Of a stretch of 64,000 bases of DNA, positions 16,082-24,007 are shown piece after piece. The DNA is from UMGS172 sp045636945 (GTDB lineage Bacteria > Bacillota > Clostridia > Oscillospirales > Acutalibacteraceae). The notes below the pieces were generated by a model, which was given only the letters and a program-made list of their open reading frames with translations, was not told the DNA's origin and did no database searches. The translations under genes and the position numbers were made by a program. Within the stretch, counting starts at the first letter, position 1. Every line of letters begins with the position of its first letter. The stretch lies in NCBI GenBank assembly GCA_045636945.1, contig JAZTYO010000014.1, forward strand, positions 1 through 64,000. The letters are read 5' to 3'.

Positions 16082-17374
16082 ATGAAGAGCGTTTATCTTC
16101 AACCTAAAATCGTTTCTTGTTTGAAGAGTTATTCGGGTCAGCAGTTTGTTAAAGACCTTATTGCAGGTCTTATTGTTGCCATAATTGCGTTGCCGTTGTC
16201 GATTGCGTTGGCTTTAGCTTCGGGTGCCGAGCCTCAGCAGGGTATTTACACCGCAATTTTCGCAGGCTTTACGGTATCTTTGCTGGGTGGTAGCCGAATT
16301 CAGATTGCAGGACCTACTGCCGCATTTGCCACCATTGTTGCAGGCATTATCGCAACACAAGGTATGTCGGGTCTTATCCTTGCGACCCTTATGGCAGGTA
16401 TTATGCTTGTAATTATGGGTGTGTGCAAGTTGGGCGGACTTATAAAATACGTCCCTACAACAATTACCGTCGGTTTCACCTCGGGTATTGCCGTCACCAT
16501 TCTTGTTGGTCAGATAAAGGATTTCCTTGGACTTACATACGAAAGCGGTGTCCGTCCCGTAGAAACCTTTGAAAAGATGGAAGCAAATATTCATAATATT
16601 GGAAGTTTCAGTTGGCAGGCTTTGTTGGTCGGTGCCGTTTGTCTTGCGATTCTGATTATCTATCCTAAGTTTGAAAAGAAGATTCCTGCTTCGCTTATTG
16701 CCGTTATTGTCGGTGCTTTGATGGTAAAGTTTATCCCTGCGCTTGATAAGGGTGTGTTTACTATTGGTGAGCTTTACAGCAACATTCCCTCGGGCTTCCC
16801 GAAATTTACCTTAGCAGGGCTTGATTTCAGCGCTGATAAAATCCTTGCCGTAATTCCCGATGCGTTTACAATCGCAATTTTGGCGGCAATTGAATCGCTT
16901 TTGTCCTGCGTTGTTGCCGATACTATGGTTGACTCCAAGCACAATCCAAATGCAGAGCTGGTAGCACAGGGTGCAGGTAATATGCTGTCGGTAATGTTTG
17001 GCGGAATCCCTGCAACCGGTGCTATTGCACGTACCGCCGCCAATGCAAAAAACGGTGGTAAAACTCCGATTGCAGGTATGGTGCATGCAGTAGTGCTGTT
17101 GTTGGTAATACTATTCTTGATGCCTTTGGCTAAGCTTATTCCCATGCCTGCCATTGCCGCAATCCTCTTTATGGTCGCTTATAATATGAGTGAATGGCGC
17201 CATTTTGTAAAGCTTTGCAAGACCGAAAAATGGTACAACATTATGATACTTGTGGTAACCTTCCTTTTGACCGTTGTTAAAGACCTTGTTGTGGCTATTG
17301 CCGTCGGCCTTGCTCTCCACCTTATCTTTGTTCTCATCGAAAAGATCAAAGCCAAAAAGGAAGCAAAACAGTAA
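16082..17374 (+). CDS. SulP-family anion transporter lacking a STAS domain
   Basis: A 430-residue membrane protein of the SLC26/SulP family. FVKDLIAGLIVAIIALPLSIALALASGAEPQQGIYTAI is followed (in part) by GGSRIQIAGPTAAFATIVAGI, the family signature, and by SLLSCVVADTMVDSKHNPNAEL and AIARTAANAKNGGKTPIAGM. About 11-12 membrane segments are visible. The protein ends KIKAKKEAKQ right after the last helix, whereas most SulP proteins continue with a 100-residue STAS domain. ATG 16082 follows AAGGGG. Substrate may be sulfate, bicarbonate or another anion; not decidable here. Confidence 0.88.
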   Translation: MKSVYLQPKIVSCLKSYSGQQFVKDLIAGLIVAIIALPLSIALALASGAEPQQGIYTAIFAGFTVSLLGGSRIQIAGPTAAFATIVAGIIATQGMSGLILATLMAGIMLVIMGVCKLGGLIKYVPTTITVGFTSGIAVTILVGQIKDFLGLTYESGVRPVETFEKMEANIHNIGSFSWQALLVGAVCLAILIIYPKFEKKIPASLIAVIVGALMVKFIPALDKGVFTIGELYSNIPSGFPKFTLAGLDFSADKILAVIPDAFTIAILAAIESLLSCVVADTMVDSKHNPNAELVAQGAGNMLSVMFGGIPATGAIARTAANAKNGGKTPIAGMVHAVVLLLVILFLMPLAKLIPMPAIAAILFMVAYNMSEWRHFVKLCKTEKWYNIMILVVTFLLTVVKDLVVAIAVGLALHLIFVLIEKIKAKKEAKQ

Positions 17375-17388
17375 ATTCGTGATACAGT

Positions 17389-17434
17389 ATACAAAGCCCA
17401 CCCTTACGATTTTCAAGGGGGGCTTTGTATTTAA
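17389..17434 (+). terminator. terminator after the SulP gene
   Basis: The arms ATACAAAGCCC (17389-17399) and GGGCTTTGTAT (17420-17430) pair, with inner ACCCTT/AAGGGG, followed by TTTAAAT. Confidence 0.8.
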
Positions 17435-17509
17435 ATATACTGTAAAAAAATAAAAACAGTTATCTTTATGTGATGCAGATAAAAAATTTTGAAATCTTGA
17501 AAAAAACAC

Positions 17510-17538
17510 TTGCATTTTGGATAAAAGTGTGGTATCAT
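17510..17538 (+). promoter_or_regulatory. promoter of tRNA-Ala
   Basis: TTGCAT (17510-17515), 17 bp, TATCAT (17533-17538), ending 13 nt before the mature tRNA 5' end. Confidence 0.75.
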
Positions 17539-17551
17539 ACACCTTGTCCTT

Positions 17552-17627
<76 letters not shown>

Positions 17628-17628
17628 A

Positions 17629-17663
17629 ACCACCCGAAACTTCGGTTTCGGGTGGTTTTTTTG
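17629..17663 (+). terminator. terminator of tRNA-Ala
   Basis: A 12-bp perfect stem (ACCACCCGAAAC/GTTTCGGGTGGT) with TTCG loop and T7 tail. Confidence 0.95.
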
Positions 17664-17725
17664 TGTCTTTAGGTGTGAAAACAAACAACCGACTCAACTT
17701 GTTGATAATTAAAATAGGAACTATT

Positions 17726-17848
17726 AAGAACCTCCCCTTGTCAGGGGAGGTGGCTGTGGCAAAGCCACAGACGGAGGGGTAGTTATATTTTTCTCTCCCT
17801 ACGTCTTGCTTTCAGCAATCCACCTCCCTCGTCAGAGGGAGGTTCTTT
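17726..17848. repeat. MITE-like element with subterminal hairpins
   Basis: A non-coding block of about 123 bp whose ends are inverted copies: AAGAACCTCCC at the left and GGGAGGTTCTTT at the right. Each end folds into its own hairpin (CCTCCCCTTGTCAGGGGAGG on the left, CCTCCCTCGTCAGAGGGAGG on the right), and GGCTGTGGCAAAGCCACAG adds a third. TTAA flanks both ends, possibly a target duplication. This resembles small dispersed intergenic repeats common in Ruminococcaceae. It separates the tRNA from the DUF1413 gene. Confidence 0.7.
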
Positions 17849-17915
17849 AACATTGACGTTTTATCGGATTTATAAATTCTATTGATTTTTTGCTTTATTG
17901 GTGATATACTAAATT

Positions 17916-18030
17916 TACCACACAACATTTTAATATTTATAATACTCAAGGTGTGTATTTTTATCTTTCGGTAAAAATGCAGGCTCTATTTTCGCATACT
18001 TTGGGTATTGTTGGAAAATGTTGTGTGGTA
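17916..18030. repeat. 16-bp perfect inverted repeat spanning 115 bp
   Basis: TACCACACAACATTTT (17916-17931) is exactly inverted at 18015-18030, with 83 bp between. The unit lies in the leader of the DUF1413 gene. A long-range hairpin in RNA, a regulator site or the ends of a tiny transposable unit are all possible. The region 18031-18108 holds a GTGTGTG...GCGCACAC imperfect hairpin followed by a T-run (terminator-like) but no gene. Confidence 0.6.
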
Positions 18031-18108
18031 GCAATCAAGAGTCGCATTTTTCGGTGTGTGTGACTTTTAGTTGCGCACACTTTTTTTGTTTTAGGGGGTG
18101 AGAAGAAA

Positions 18109-18345
18109 ATGGATTATATTGTGTGGTTAAACAAAGCGGTTATGAAAATAGGTGCTTTGGGAAAAGGCACAACATTCACACTGAAAGACTTATTTTCAGG
18201 TGTCGAGTGGAACGAATTAGACCGTGGTCAAAAACTTCATTTGGGTAGAAGATTCAAAGCAGAAGTTGTCAACAAATCAATACCAAATATCGTTGTTATT
18301 GATTCACCGAAAGGAATTTCCACTACATACAAGAAAATCAAGTAA
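18109..18345 (+). CDS. DUF1413 domain protein
   Basis: A 78-residue soluble protein. The core GTTFTLKDLFSGVEWNELDRGQKLHLGRRFKAEV (quoted in part: TLKDLFSGVEWNEL and LHLGRRFKAEV) is the DUF1413 pattern, a small domain often found on mobile or accessory DNA. AGGGGGTGAG lies 7 nt before ATG. It is followed 23 nt later by a PASTA lipoprotein. Lower GC and AT-rich codons compared with the flanking housekeeping genes suggest acquired DNA. Function unknown. Confidence 0.75.
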   Translation: MDYIVWLNKAVMKIGALGKGTTFTLKDLFSGVEWNELDRGQKLHLGRRFKAEVVNKSIPNIVVIDSPKGISTTYKKIK

Positions 18346-18368
18346 TCTATTGAAAGGATAGCTTATAT

Positions 18369-18983
18369 ATGAAAAAGCTTTTAACTGCATTATTAATAAC
18401 TGTGCTTATGTTTACTGTTTGTGCTTGTGAAAGTGGCTCAAACTCAACTTTGTCGTCTGAGACTGCATCGTTAAGTGAATCATCAAATAAAGATTCTGTA
18501 GCATCAAATAGTAGTTCATCAAACGACGCTGAAGAAACTAAAATTAAAGTTCCAAATGTCTTTGGTATGACACTAAGTGATGCAACAAAAGCGTTGGAAG
18601 AAGCGGGTTTCGTTGTTCAAAGTCACGAATTAATCAGTAGAGATCAACATGATATTGTTATAAACCAAAGCTTATCAAGTGATACTTTACATAAAGAAGG
18701 CACTACCATAGAAATAGTATATTGTTCATATCCATATAAGCTTAACGATGATGGAACTGTTACATTAACATTTTACGGTGCTGCGCAAGTACAAGGTAGT
18801 GTGTACACTATTCCTGATGAATTCTGTGGAAAAAAAGTATCTTCTGTTGATGGTAGTTTATGCCAAAAGTTAATGGGGGAGGTGTTCGCGGGAAGATTGA
18901 CTAAAATATATTATCCTAAAGGAGTTGTTGAAAAATTCAGTGGGCTTGAATTAGACGAATGTTTGGGCGGTATCCCATATTAA
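18369..18983 (+). CDS. PASTA-domain lipoprotein
   Basis: A 204-residue lipoprotein. The signal peptide ends in lipobox TVCAC, followed by a Ser/Asn-rich linker (about 22-60). One PASTA domain follows (about 63-125: VPNVFGMTLSDATKALEEAG, then TIEIVYCSYP). A C-terminal beta domain of about 75 residues is unassigned. PASTA domains usually bind cell-wall muropeptides on Ser/Thr kinases or PBPs; here the domain is tethered by lipid without a kinase. It forms a pair with the DUF1413 gene and shares its atypical AT-rich codon use. Confidence 0.78.
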   Translation: MKKLLTALLITVLMFTVCACESGSNSTLSSETASLSESSNKDSVASNSSSSNDAEETKIKVPNVFGMTLSDATKALEEAGFVVQSHELISRDQHDIVINQSLSSDTLHKEGTTIEIVYCSYPYKLNDDGTVTLTFYGAAQVQGSVYTIPDEFCGKKVSSVDGSLCQKLMGEVFAGRLTKIYYPKGVVEKFSGLELDECLGGIPY

Positions 18984-19002
18984 TTATGTGATTATCTGTT
19001 AC

Positions 19003-19044
19003 AAAGAACAGGGGAGCAGGCCAACACCTGCTCCCCTGTTCTTT
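19003..19044. terminator. bidirectional terminator
   Basis: An 18-bp perfect stem (19003-19020/19027-19044) with loop CCAACA lies between the PASTA lipoprotein gene (plus) and galE (minus), which converge here. Confidence 0.85.
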
Positions 19045-19066
19045 GAGATATTTAGTTGTGATTTTA

Positions 19067-20080
19067 TTATTCCCCATATCCGTTGGGGTTGTTTTTCTGC
19101 CATCTCCATGTGTCTTCGCACATATCCTCGATGGTCTTTTTAGCTTCCCAACCAAGCAAATTCTTGGCTTTGTCGGCATTGGCATAAACCTCATCGGGGT
19201 CGCCGGGACGACGGGGGTCGATAACATAAGGAATCTCAATTCCGCTTGCCTTTTGGAATGCATCTTTTAACTGAAGAACGCTGACGCCGTTGCCTGTGCC
19301 GAGGTTGATAGCCTCACAACCGGTGTTTTTGAGAGCCCAATCAACAGCCTTTACGTGACCGTTTGCAAGGTCAACAACGTGGATATAATCACGAACTCCC
19401 GTGCCGTCAACGGTATTATAATCGTTGCCGAAAACGTGCAGTTTTTCTAATTTGCCAACCGCAACCTGCGAAATATACGGCATAAGGTTGTTGGGGATGC
19501 CCTTGGGGTCCTCACCGATAGTGCCGCTTTCGTGTGCACCGATGGGATTGAAATAACGAAGCAGGGCAATGCTCCAACCGTTGTCCGAAGCGTAAAGGTC
19601 GCGAAGCATTTCCTCAATGAACAGCTTGGTTCTGCCGTAAGGATTGATAGCACCCAAAGGCATAGTTTCTACCAACGGCATCTCGGTTGCTACACCGTAA
19701 ACGGTGGCAGATGACGAGAAAACAATTTTCTTGCAATCGAACTCCTCCATAACGTCACAAAGGACGAAGGTTGAGTCGATGTTATTTTTGTAATATTCCA
19801 TAGGAATCTTGGCCGATTCGCCAACAGCTTTAAGACCTGCAAAGTGGATAGCTGCCTCAATCTTGTTTTCCTTGAAAATTGTACGAAGAGCCTCACGGTC
19901 TCTTACGTCTGCTTTATAGAATTTGACGGGTTTGCCGATGATCTTCTCAACACGCTTCAAGGATTCCTCCTTGGAGTTGCGAAGATTATCAACGACAACA
20001 ACGTCATAGCCTGCTTTTGAAAGCTCAACAACTGTGTGGCTGCCGATATATCCGGCACCGCCTGTAATAAGAATTGCCAT
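19067..20080 (-). CDS. galE: UDP-glucose 4-epimerase
   Basis: A 337-residue short-chain dehydrogenase-fold enzyme that interconverts UDP-galactose and UDP-glucose with bound NAD+. ITGGAGYIGSHTVVEL is the NAD motif, FSSSATVYG holds the catalytic Ser, NPYGRTKLFIEEML holds the YxxxK pair, and RYFNPIGAHESG and GTGVRDYIHVVDLA follow. AAAGGA precedes ATG 20080. With galT it completes part of the Leloir pathway, and it also supplies UDP-sugars for envelope glycans. The next minus-strand gene upstream is a flavoprotein 36 nt away. Confidence 0.96.
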   Translation of the reverse strand: MAILITGGAGYIGSHTVVELSKAGYDVVVVDNLRNSKEESLKRVEKIIGKPVKFYKADVRDREALRTIFKENKIEAAIHFAGLKAVGESAKIPMEYYKNNIDSTFVLCDVMEEFDCKKIVFSSSATVYGVATEMPLVETMPLGAINPYGRTKLFIEEMLRDLYASDNGWSIALLRYFNPIGAHESGTIGEDPKGIPNNLMPYISQVAVGKLEKLHVFGNDYNTVDGTGVRDYIHVVDLANGHVKAVDWALKNTGCEAINLGTGNGVSVLQLKDAFQKASGIEIPYVIDPRRPGDPDEVYANADKAKNLLGWEAKKTIEDMCEDTWRWQKNNPNGYGE

Positions 20081-20116
20081 ATAATATAATCCTTTCTTAG
20101 GGTGTTATTTGAAATG

Positions 20117-21508
20117 TTATTCAGCCAATTTTCTACCCATCAGAACACCCATAACGGATGCCATCATAAGTCCTCTTGTCCATCCGCTGGAGTCACCCAA
20201 GCAGTAAAGTCCCTCAACGCTTGTGGTGAGCGATTCGTCCATCTTGACGCGGTTGGAATAGAACTTCAATTCGGGGGAATAAAGCAGAGTTTCGGTCGAT
20301 GCAAAACCGGGAACAACGTGGTCAACAGCTTGGATAAAGTTGATGATGTTGGTCATTGCACGGTAGGGCATTGCGGCGGTGATATCACCTGCAACGGCAT
20401 CGGGCAGGGTAGGCTTCAGATTAGCGTGAGCCAATTCCTTCTGCCAGGTGCGTTTACCGTCCAAAATATCGCCGTAGCGCTGAACAAGGATATGACCTGC
20501 ACCAAGCATATTGGTGAGCTCACCAACCTTCTGAGCATATTCTATCGGCTGATTAAACGGAACGCTGAAGTTGTGTGAGCAAAGAATTGCAAGATTAGTA
20601 TTCTGCGATTTGAAATCCTTATATGAATGACCGTTTACAACGGCAAGGTTATTGTCATAGTTCTCCTGACTAACAAAACCGCCGGGGTTCTGACAGAAGG
20701 TACGAACCTTGTTTTTGAACGGCTTGGGATAGCCGATGAGCTTGGATTCATAAAGCACCTTGTTGACGGTTTCCATAATCTCGTTTCTGACCTCAACACG
20801 GACACCAATGTCAACAGTACCGGGCTGATGTGCAATATTATGCTCGGCACACTGCTTTTCAAGCCAATCTGCACCTCTGCGACCAGTGGCAACGATAGTG
20901 CTGTCGGCAAGAATCTCGAACTCCTGCTTACGGTCGGTAGCCTTTACACCAATGCATTTTTCGCCCTCGAAAACGAGGTTAAGACACTCGGTTCCGAAAA
21001 GTATCTCAACACCGTTGTTCAAAAGATATTTCTCAATCGAAAGGTAAATATCGTGTGCTCTTTCGGTACCCATATGGCGGATAGGGCAGTCAACAAGCTG
21101 CAATCCTGCCTGAATGGCACGCTTTCTGATTTCCTTGACCTCTTCGGTGTTGCCAAGACCCTCAACGTGTTCATCGGCACCGAATTCAAGGTATATCTTA
21201 TCGGTATAGTTTATAAGCTCCTGTGCAAAATCCTCACCAATCAAAGAGGGGAGGTCACCGCCGACCTCATAACTCAAAGACAGCTTACCGTCGGAAAATG
21301 CACCTGCACCCGAAAAGCCCGTTGTGATATGGCAAAACGGCTTACAGTTTACACATTGCTTGGTTTTTGCTTTGGGACAATGGCGGTTTTCAATCGACTG
21401 ACCCTTTTCAACGATAATAATTTTCTTTTTGCTTCCGAGCTTCAGCATCTCGATAGCGGTGAAAATACCTGCGGGACCTGCACCTACGATAACAACATCA
21501 GTTTTCAT
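20117..21508 (-). CDS. FAD-dependent oxidoreductase, COG2509 type
   Basis: A 463-residue flavoprotein. The N-terminal FAD motif is VVIVGAGPAGIFTAIEM. A cysteine-rich segment CPKAKTKQCVNCKPFCHITTG follows, then GFSGAGAFSDGKLSLS, typical of the uncharacterised COG2509 dehydrogenase family. Near the end, GLYCLGDSSGWTRGLMMASVMG closes the FAD site. AGGAGAG lies 7 nt before ATG. It lies upstream of galE on the same strand and is probably co-transcribed. The substrate is unknown. Confidence 0.85.
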   Translation of the reverse strand: MKTDVVIVGAGPAGIFTAIEMLKLGSKKKIIIVEKGQSIENRHCPKAKTKQCVNCKPFCHITTGFSGAGAFSDGKLSLSYEVGGDLPSLIGEDFAQELINYTDKIYLEFGADEHVEGLGNTEEVKEIRKRAIQAGLQLVDCPIRHMGTERAHDIYLSIEKYLLNNGVEILFGTECLNLVFEGEKCIGVKATDRKQEFEILADSTIVATGRRGADWLEKQCAEHNIAHQPGTVDIGVRVEVRNEIMETVNKVLYESKLIGYPKPFKNKVRTFCQNPGGFVSQENYDNNLAVVNGHSYKDFKSQNTNLAILCSHNFSVPFNQPIEYAQKVGELTNMLGAGHILVQRYGDILDGKRTWQKELAHANLKPTLPDAVAGDITAAMPYRAMTNIINFIQAVDHVVPGFASTETLLYSPELKFYSNRVKMDESLTTSVEGLYCLGDSSGWTRGLMMASVMGVLMGRKLAE

Positions 21509-21642
21509 ATTTCATCTCTCCTAAGAGTGTTAGGTTAGATTACACAAGCTATGTGAATTAACCAATATATTATACCACGCGTGATAAAATTTTGCAATAG
21601 AAAAAGTGTGTAGAACAGCAGGAAATATTTGTGCAAAAAATG

Positions 21643-21671
21643 TTGACAAAGGACGAAAAAAGGTATATTCT
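21643..21671 (+). promoter_or_regulatory. promoter of xpt
   Basis: TTGACA (21643-21648), 17 bp, TATTCT (21666-21671), 34 nt before the start codon. The leader is too short for a purine riboswitch. Confidence 0.75.
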
Positions 21672-21705
21672 GTATATAATATATATCTTTAGCGGAGGGT
21701 GTAAA

Positions 21706-22278
21706 ATGAAACTGCTTGAGGAGAAAATTGTTCGTGACGGACGTGTGCTTGAGGGCAATATTTTAAAGGTTGATAACTTTTTGAATCATCAAATAGACGT
21801 TATGTTTTTGTGTGAGGTTGGCAAGGAGTTTAAACGTCTGTTTGCCGAAAGCGGTATCACCAAAATATTAACCATTGAGGCATCGGGAATAGGAGTTGCC
21901 TGTCTTACTGCACAGTATTTCGGAGTTCCCGTGGTTTTTGCTAAGAAGAGTAAAACCACCAATATTTCGTCTAACGTCTTTAGCTCTAAGGTTGAGTCGT
22001 ATACTCATAATAAAACCTTTGACGTTATAGTTTCCAAGCAGTATCTTAAGCCTTATGACAAGGTGTTGATTATCGACGATTTTCTGGCAACAGGTAACGC
22101 TTTGGTCGGACTTATCGACATCGTCGAGCAGTCGGGAGCATCGGTTGCAGGTTGCGGAATTGTAATCGAAAAAGCCTATCAAAACGGCGGAAAAATGCTT
22201 CGTGATAAAGGCTACCGTGTTGAGTCCTTGGCACGCATTGCCTCTATGGATAGTGAAAAAGGAATTGAATTTTGCTAA
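21706..22278 (+). CDS. xpt: xanthine phosphoribosyltransferase
   Basis: A 190-residue type I PRTase that salvages xanthine to XMP. MKLLEEKIVRDGRVLEGNILKVD (first part quoted) and LNHQIDV are the family start. VLIIDDFLATGNALVGLIDI is the PRPP-binding motif, and FAKKSKTTN lies earlier. Length matches B. subtilis Xpt (194). ATG 21706 follows GGAGGGT; a longer upstream frame has no support. Unlike B. subtilis, no pbuX follows and no purine riboswitch precedes. Confidence 0.95.
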   Translation: MKLLEEKIVRDGRVLEGNILKVDNFLNHQIDVMFLCEVGKEFKRLFAESGITKILTIEASGIGVACLTAQYFGVPVVFAKKSKTTNISSNVFSSKVESYTHNKTFDVIVSKQYLKPYDKVLIIDDFLATGNALVGLIDIVEQSGASVAGCGIVIEKAYQNGGKMLRDKGYRVESLARIASMDSEKGIEFC

Positions 22279-22299
22279 ATAAAACCCGTTACATCAAAC

Positions 22300-22342
22300 T
22301 GATATGCACCCCAAAAGTTAGACACTTTTGGGGTGCATATCA
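22300..22342. repeat. 19-bp perfect palindrome resembling IS3-family ends
   Basis: TGATATGCACCCCAAAAGT (22300-22318) and its exact inverse (22324-22342) are separated by TAGAC. GCACCCCAAAAGTTAGAC resembles the terminal repeats of IS150-group IS3 elements. It also could act as a terminator between the convergent xpt and mscL genes. No transposase is present. Confidence 0.6.
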
Positions 22343-22373
22343 AATTCCTGCGGTTAAACGTTTAAATAAGATT

Positions 22374-22877
22374 TTATTTATCGAGTTCAGAGGTGCAATG
22401 TGCACAACGGGTAGCATCAATAGCAATTTCTGACTTACAGAAGGGGCAAACCTTGGTAGTAGGTGCTGCTGCTTCAACAGCTGCGGCTTCTTCCTCTTTC
22501 TTCTTTCTGAGAGCCTCAAGCTTTCTCTTGGCACCCATCATAATTCTGAGTACAACGAAGATAGAAAGTGCAATGAGCAAGAAATCGATAATGGTCTGAA
22601 TTAATACACCGTAGGTGATAGCAACCTCAGCCTGACCCTCAACCAATACTGCACCGGTTGCCTCATCAACCTGCTCAACAATTTCAGGCTTAAGAACATA
22701 CTTAAGATCGGACAATGCAACGTCGCCGGTGATAAGTGCTATAAGAGGATTAATGATGTCGGCAACGAGTGAAGAAACGATAGCCTTGAAAGCAGTACCG
22801 ATTACAACGCCGACAGCCATGTCGATTACGTTACCCTGAGTGATAAACTCTTTAAAATCTGAGAAAAACTTTTTCAT
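22374..22877 (-). CDS. mscL: large-conductance mechanosensitive channel with zinc-ribbon tail
   Basis: A 167-residue protein. Residues 1-120 are MscL: FKEFITQGNVIDMAVGVVIG (TM1, pore), an extracellular loop, and TIIDFLLIALSIFVVLRIM (TM2), followed by the amphipathic charged helix KRKLEALRKKKEEEAA. The C-terminus adds a CPFCKSEIAIDATRCAHC zinc ribbon (two CxxC pairs), beyond the usual about 130-150 residues. It protects cells from hypo-osmotic bursting. ATG 22877 is preceded by GAGGTGG. The role of the zinc ribbon is unknown. Confidence 0.93.
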   Translation of the reverse strand: MKKFFSDFKEFITQGNVIDMAVGVVIGTAFKAIVSSLVADIINPLIALITGDVALSDLKYVLKPEIVEQVDEATGAVLVEGQAEVAITYGVLIQTIIDFLLIALSIFVVLRIMMGAKRKLEALRKKKEEEAAAVEAAAPTTKVCPFCKSEIAIDATRCAHCTSELDK

Positions 22878-22900
22878 TTTTTCCACCTCATATTAAAATT

Positions 22901-24007
22901 TTAAAACAGCAGTTCACTTATGACTGCATTTGAAACAAGAAACCCTTTGACGGTAAGAGAAATGTTTCGGTCGGATAAAGTTATCAGTCCCGAATTTTTG
23001 AATTTCAAGGCTTTTTGCTTAAGTGCATCGGTTTTAGCTTGTCCGAAACGGGTTGATAATTCTGAAAAATCAATTCCGTCAGACAATCTTAACCTCAACA
23101 TACAAAATTCCTTAAAATCTCCGCCTTCACCGTCAGATTGAACTACGGGAGAGAGAAGATACTGTTCACAGTTACGATTGAAACTAAAACGCTTGCCATT
23201 CAGATAAGAATATGCGGCAGGACCTAATCCTAAATACTCCTCGCACAGCCAATACATTGTATTGTGCTTTGAACGATAGCCTTGCTTTGCAAAGTTTGAT
23301 ATCTCATAATGCTCAAAACCGTGGTTGTGAAGATAATCCGATACGAATAAATACATATCCGAAACGGTGTCTTCATCCGGCAGGTCAAGAGATGCGATAT
23401 CGGTTTTGCCAAATGGGGTATCGGGCTCGATTTTCAGCATATAGGCTGAAATATGAGTAGGCTCGAGTGACAAAAGAAAGTCTAAAGATTTTTTAAGACT
23501 TTCCGTTGTCTGATGCGGAATGCCAAGCATTAAATCAAGTGAAATGTTATGTATTCCTGCTTGACGCACATTCTCAACAGTTCGCCTGACATCCTCAACG
23601 GTATGACGTCGCGACAAGGCTTTAAGTTCGGTATCAATGCCCGATTGAACACCAAGTGAAACACGGTTTACACCCATCTTTGCCATAAGTTCAAAATCAG
23701 CTTTAAGGTCGTCGGCAGGATTGCATTCAACCGTTATTTCGGAAATGTTATTCCCAAAACTTTCTTTGACGGTGCTTACCAATTTTGCAATTCGTTCACC
23801 ACCGAGAAGGGATGGGGTGCCACCGCCGAAATAAATCGTATCACAAGGACGTTTCAAACGTTGACCTGCAAGTCGTATATGCTCACATAAAGTGTCGCAA
23901 TATTTCTCATAAACCAAGACGTCCGCCCTGTAAGAATAAAAGTCGCAATATGCGCATTTAGAGTCACAGAACGGAACGTGCAGGTAAAGTCCTAATCGAT
24001 TATTCAA
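22901..24007 (-). CDS. hemW: HemW-like radical SAM protein
   Basis: A 368-residue radical SAM protein. LYLHVPFCDSKCAYCDFYS holds the CxxxCxxC cluster plus the aromatic/Cys of HemN-like proteins. IYFGGGTPSLL, ITVECNPAD, RVSLGVQSG and HISAYMLKIEPDTPFG follow. The C-terminal winged-helix HemN domain is present (FKNSGLITLSDRNISLTVKGF). HemW proteins are heme chaperones; in anaerobes the role is unclear. The only plausible start is TTG 24007, inside the last codons of pduL (8-nt overlap), implying translational coupling. The frame runs further upstream only through pduL. Confidence 0.85.
   Translation of the reverse strand: MNNRLGLYLHVPFCDSKCAYCDFYSYRADVLVYEKYCDTLCEHIRLAGQRLKRPCDTIYFGGGTPSLLGGERIAKLVSTVKESFGNNISEITVECNPADDLKADFELMAKMGVNRVSLGVQSGIDTELKALSRRHTVEDVRRTVENVRQAGIHNISLDLMLGIPHQTTESLKKSLDFLLSLEPTHISAYMLKIEPDTPFGKTDIASLDLPDEDTVSDMYLFVSDYLHNHGFEHYEISNFAKQGYRSKHNTMYWLCEEYLGLGPAAYSYLNGKRFSFNRNCEQYLLSPVVQSDGEGGDFKEFCMLRLRLSDGIDFSELSTRFGQAKTDALKQKALKFKNSGLITLSDRNISLTVKGFLVSNAVISELLF

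Noticed and set aside
20627..21538. 303-codon plus-strand frame opposite the COG2509 gene
   Set aside because: Codon pattern and the opposite gene's strong family motifs show it is a shadow.
21631..21705. Purine riboswitch before xpt
   Set aside because: Only about 30 nt lie between the promoter and the start codon; the aptamer (about 70 nt) cannot fit and no consensus is visible.
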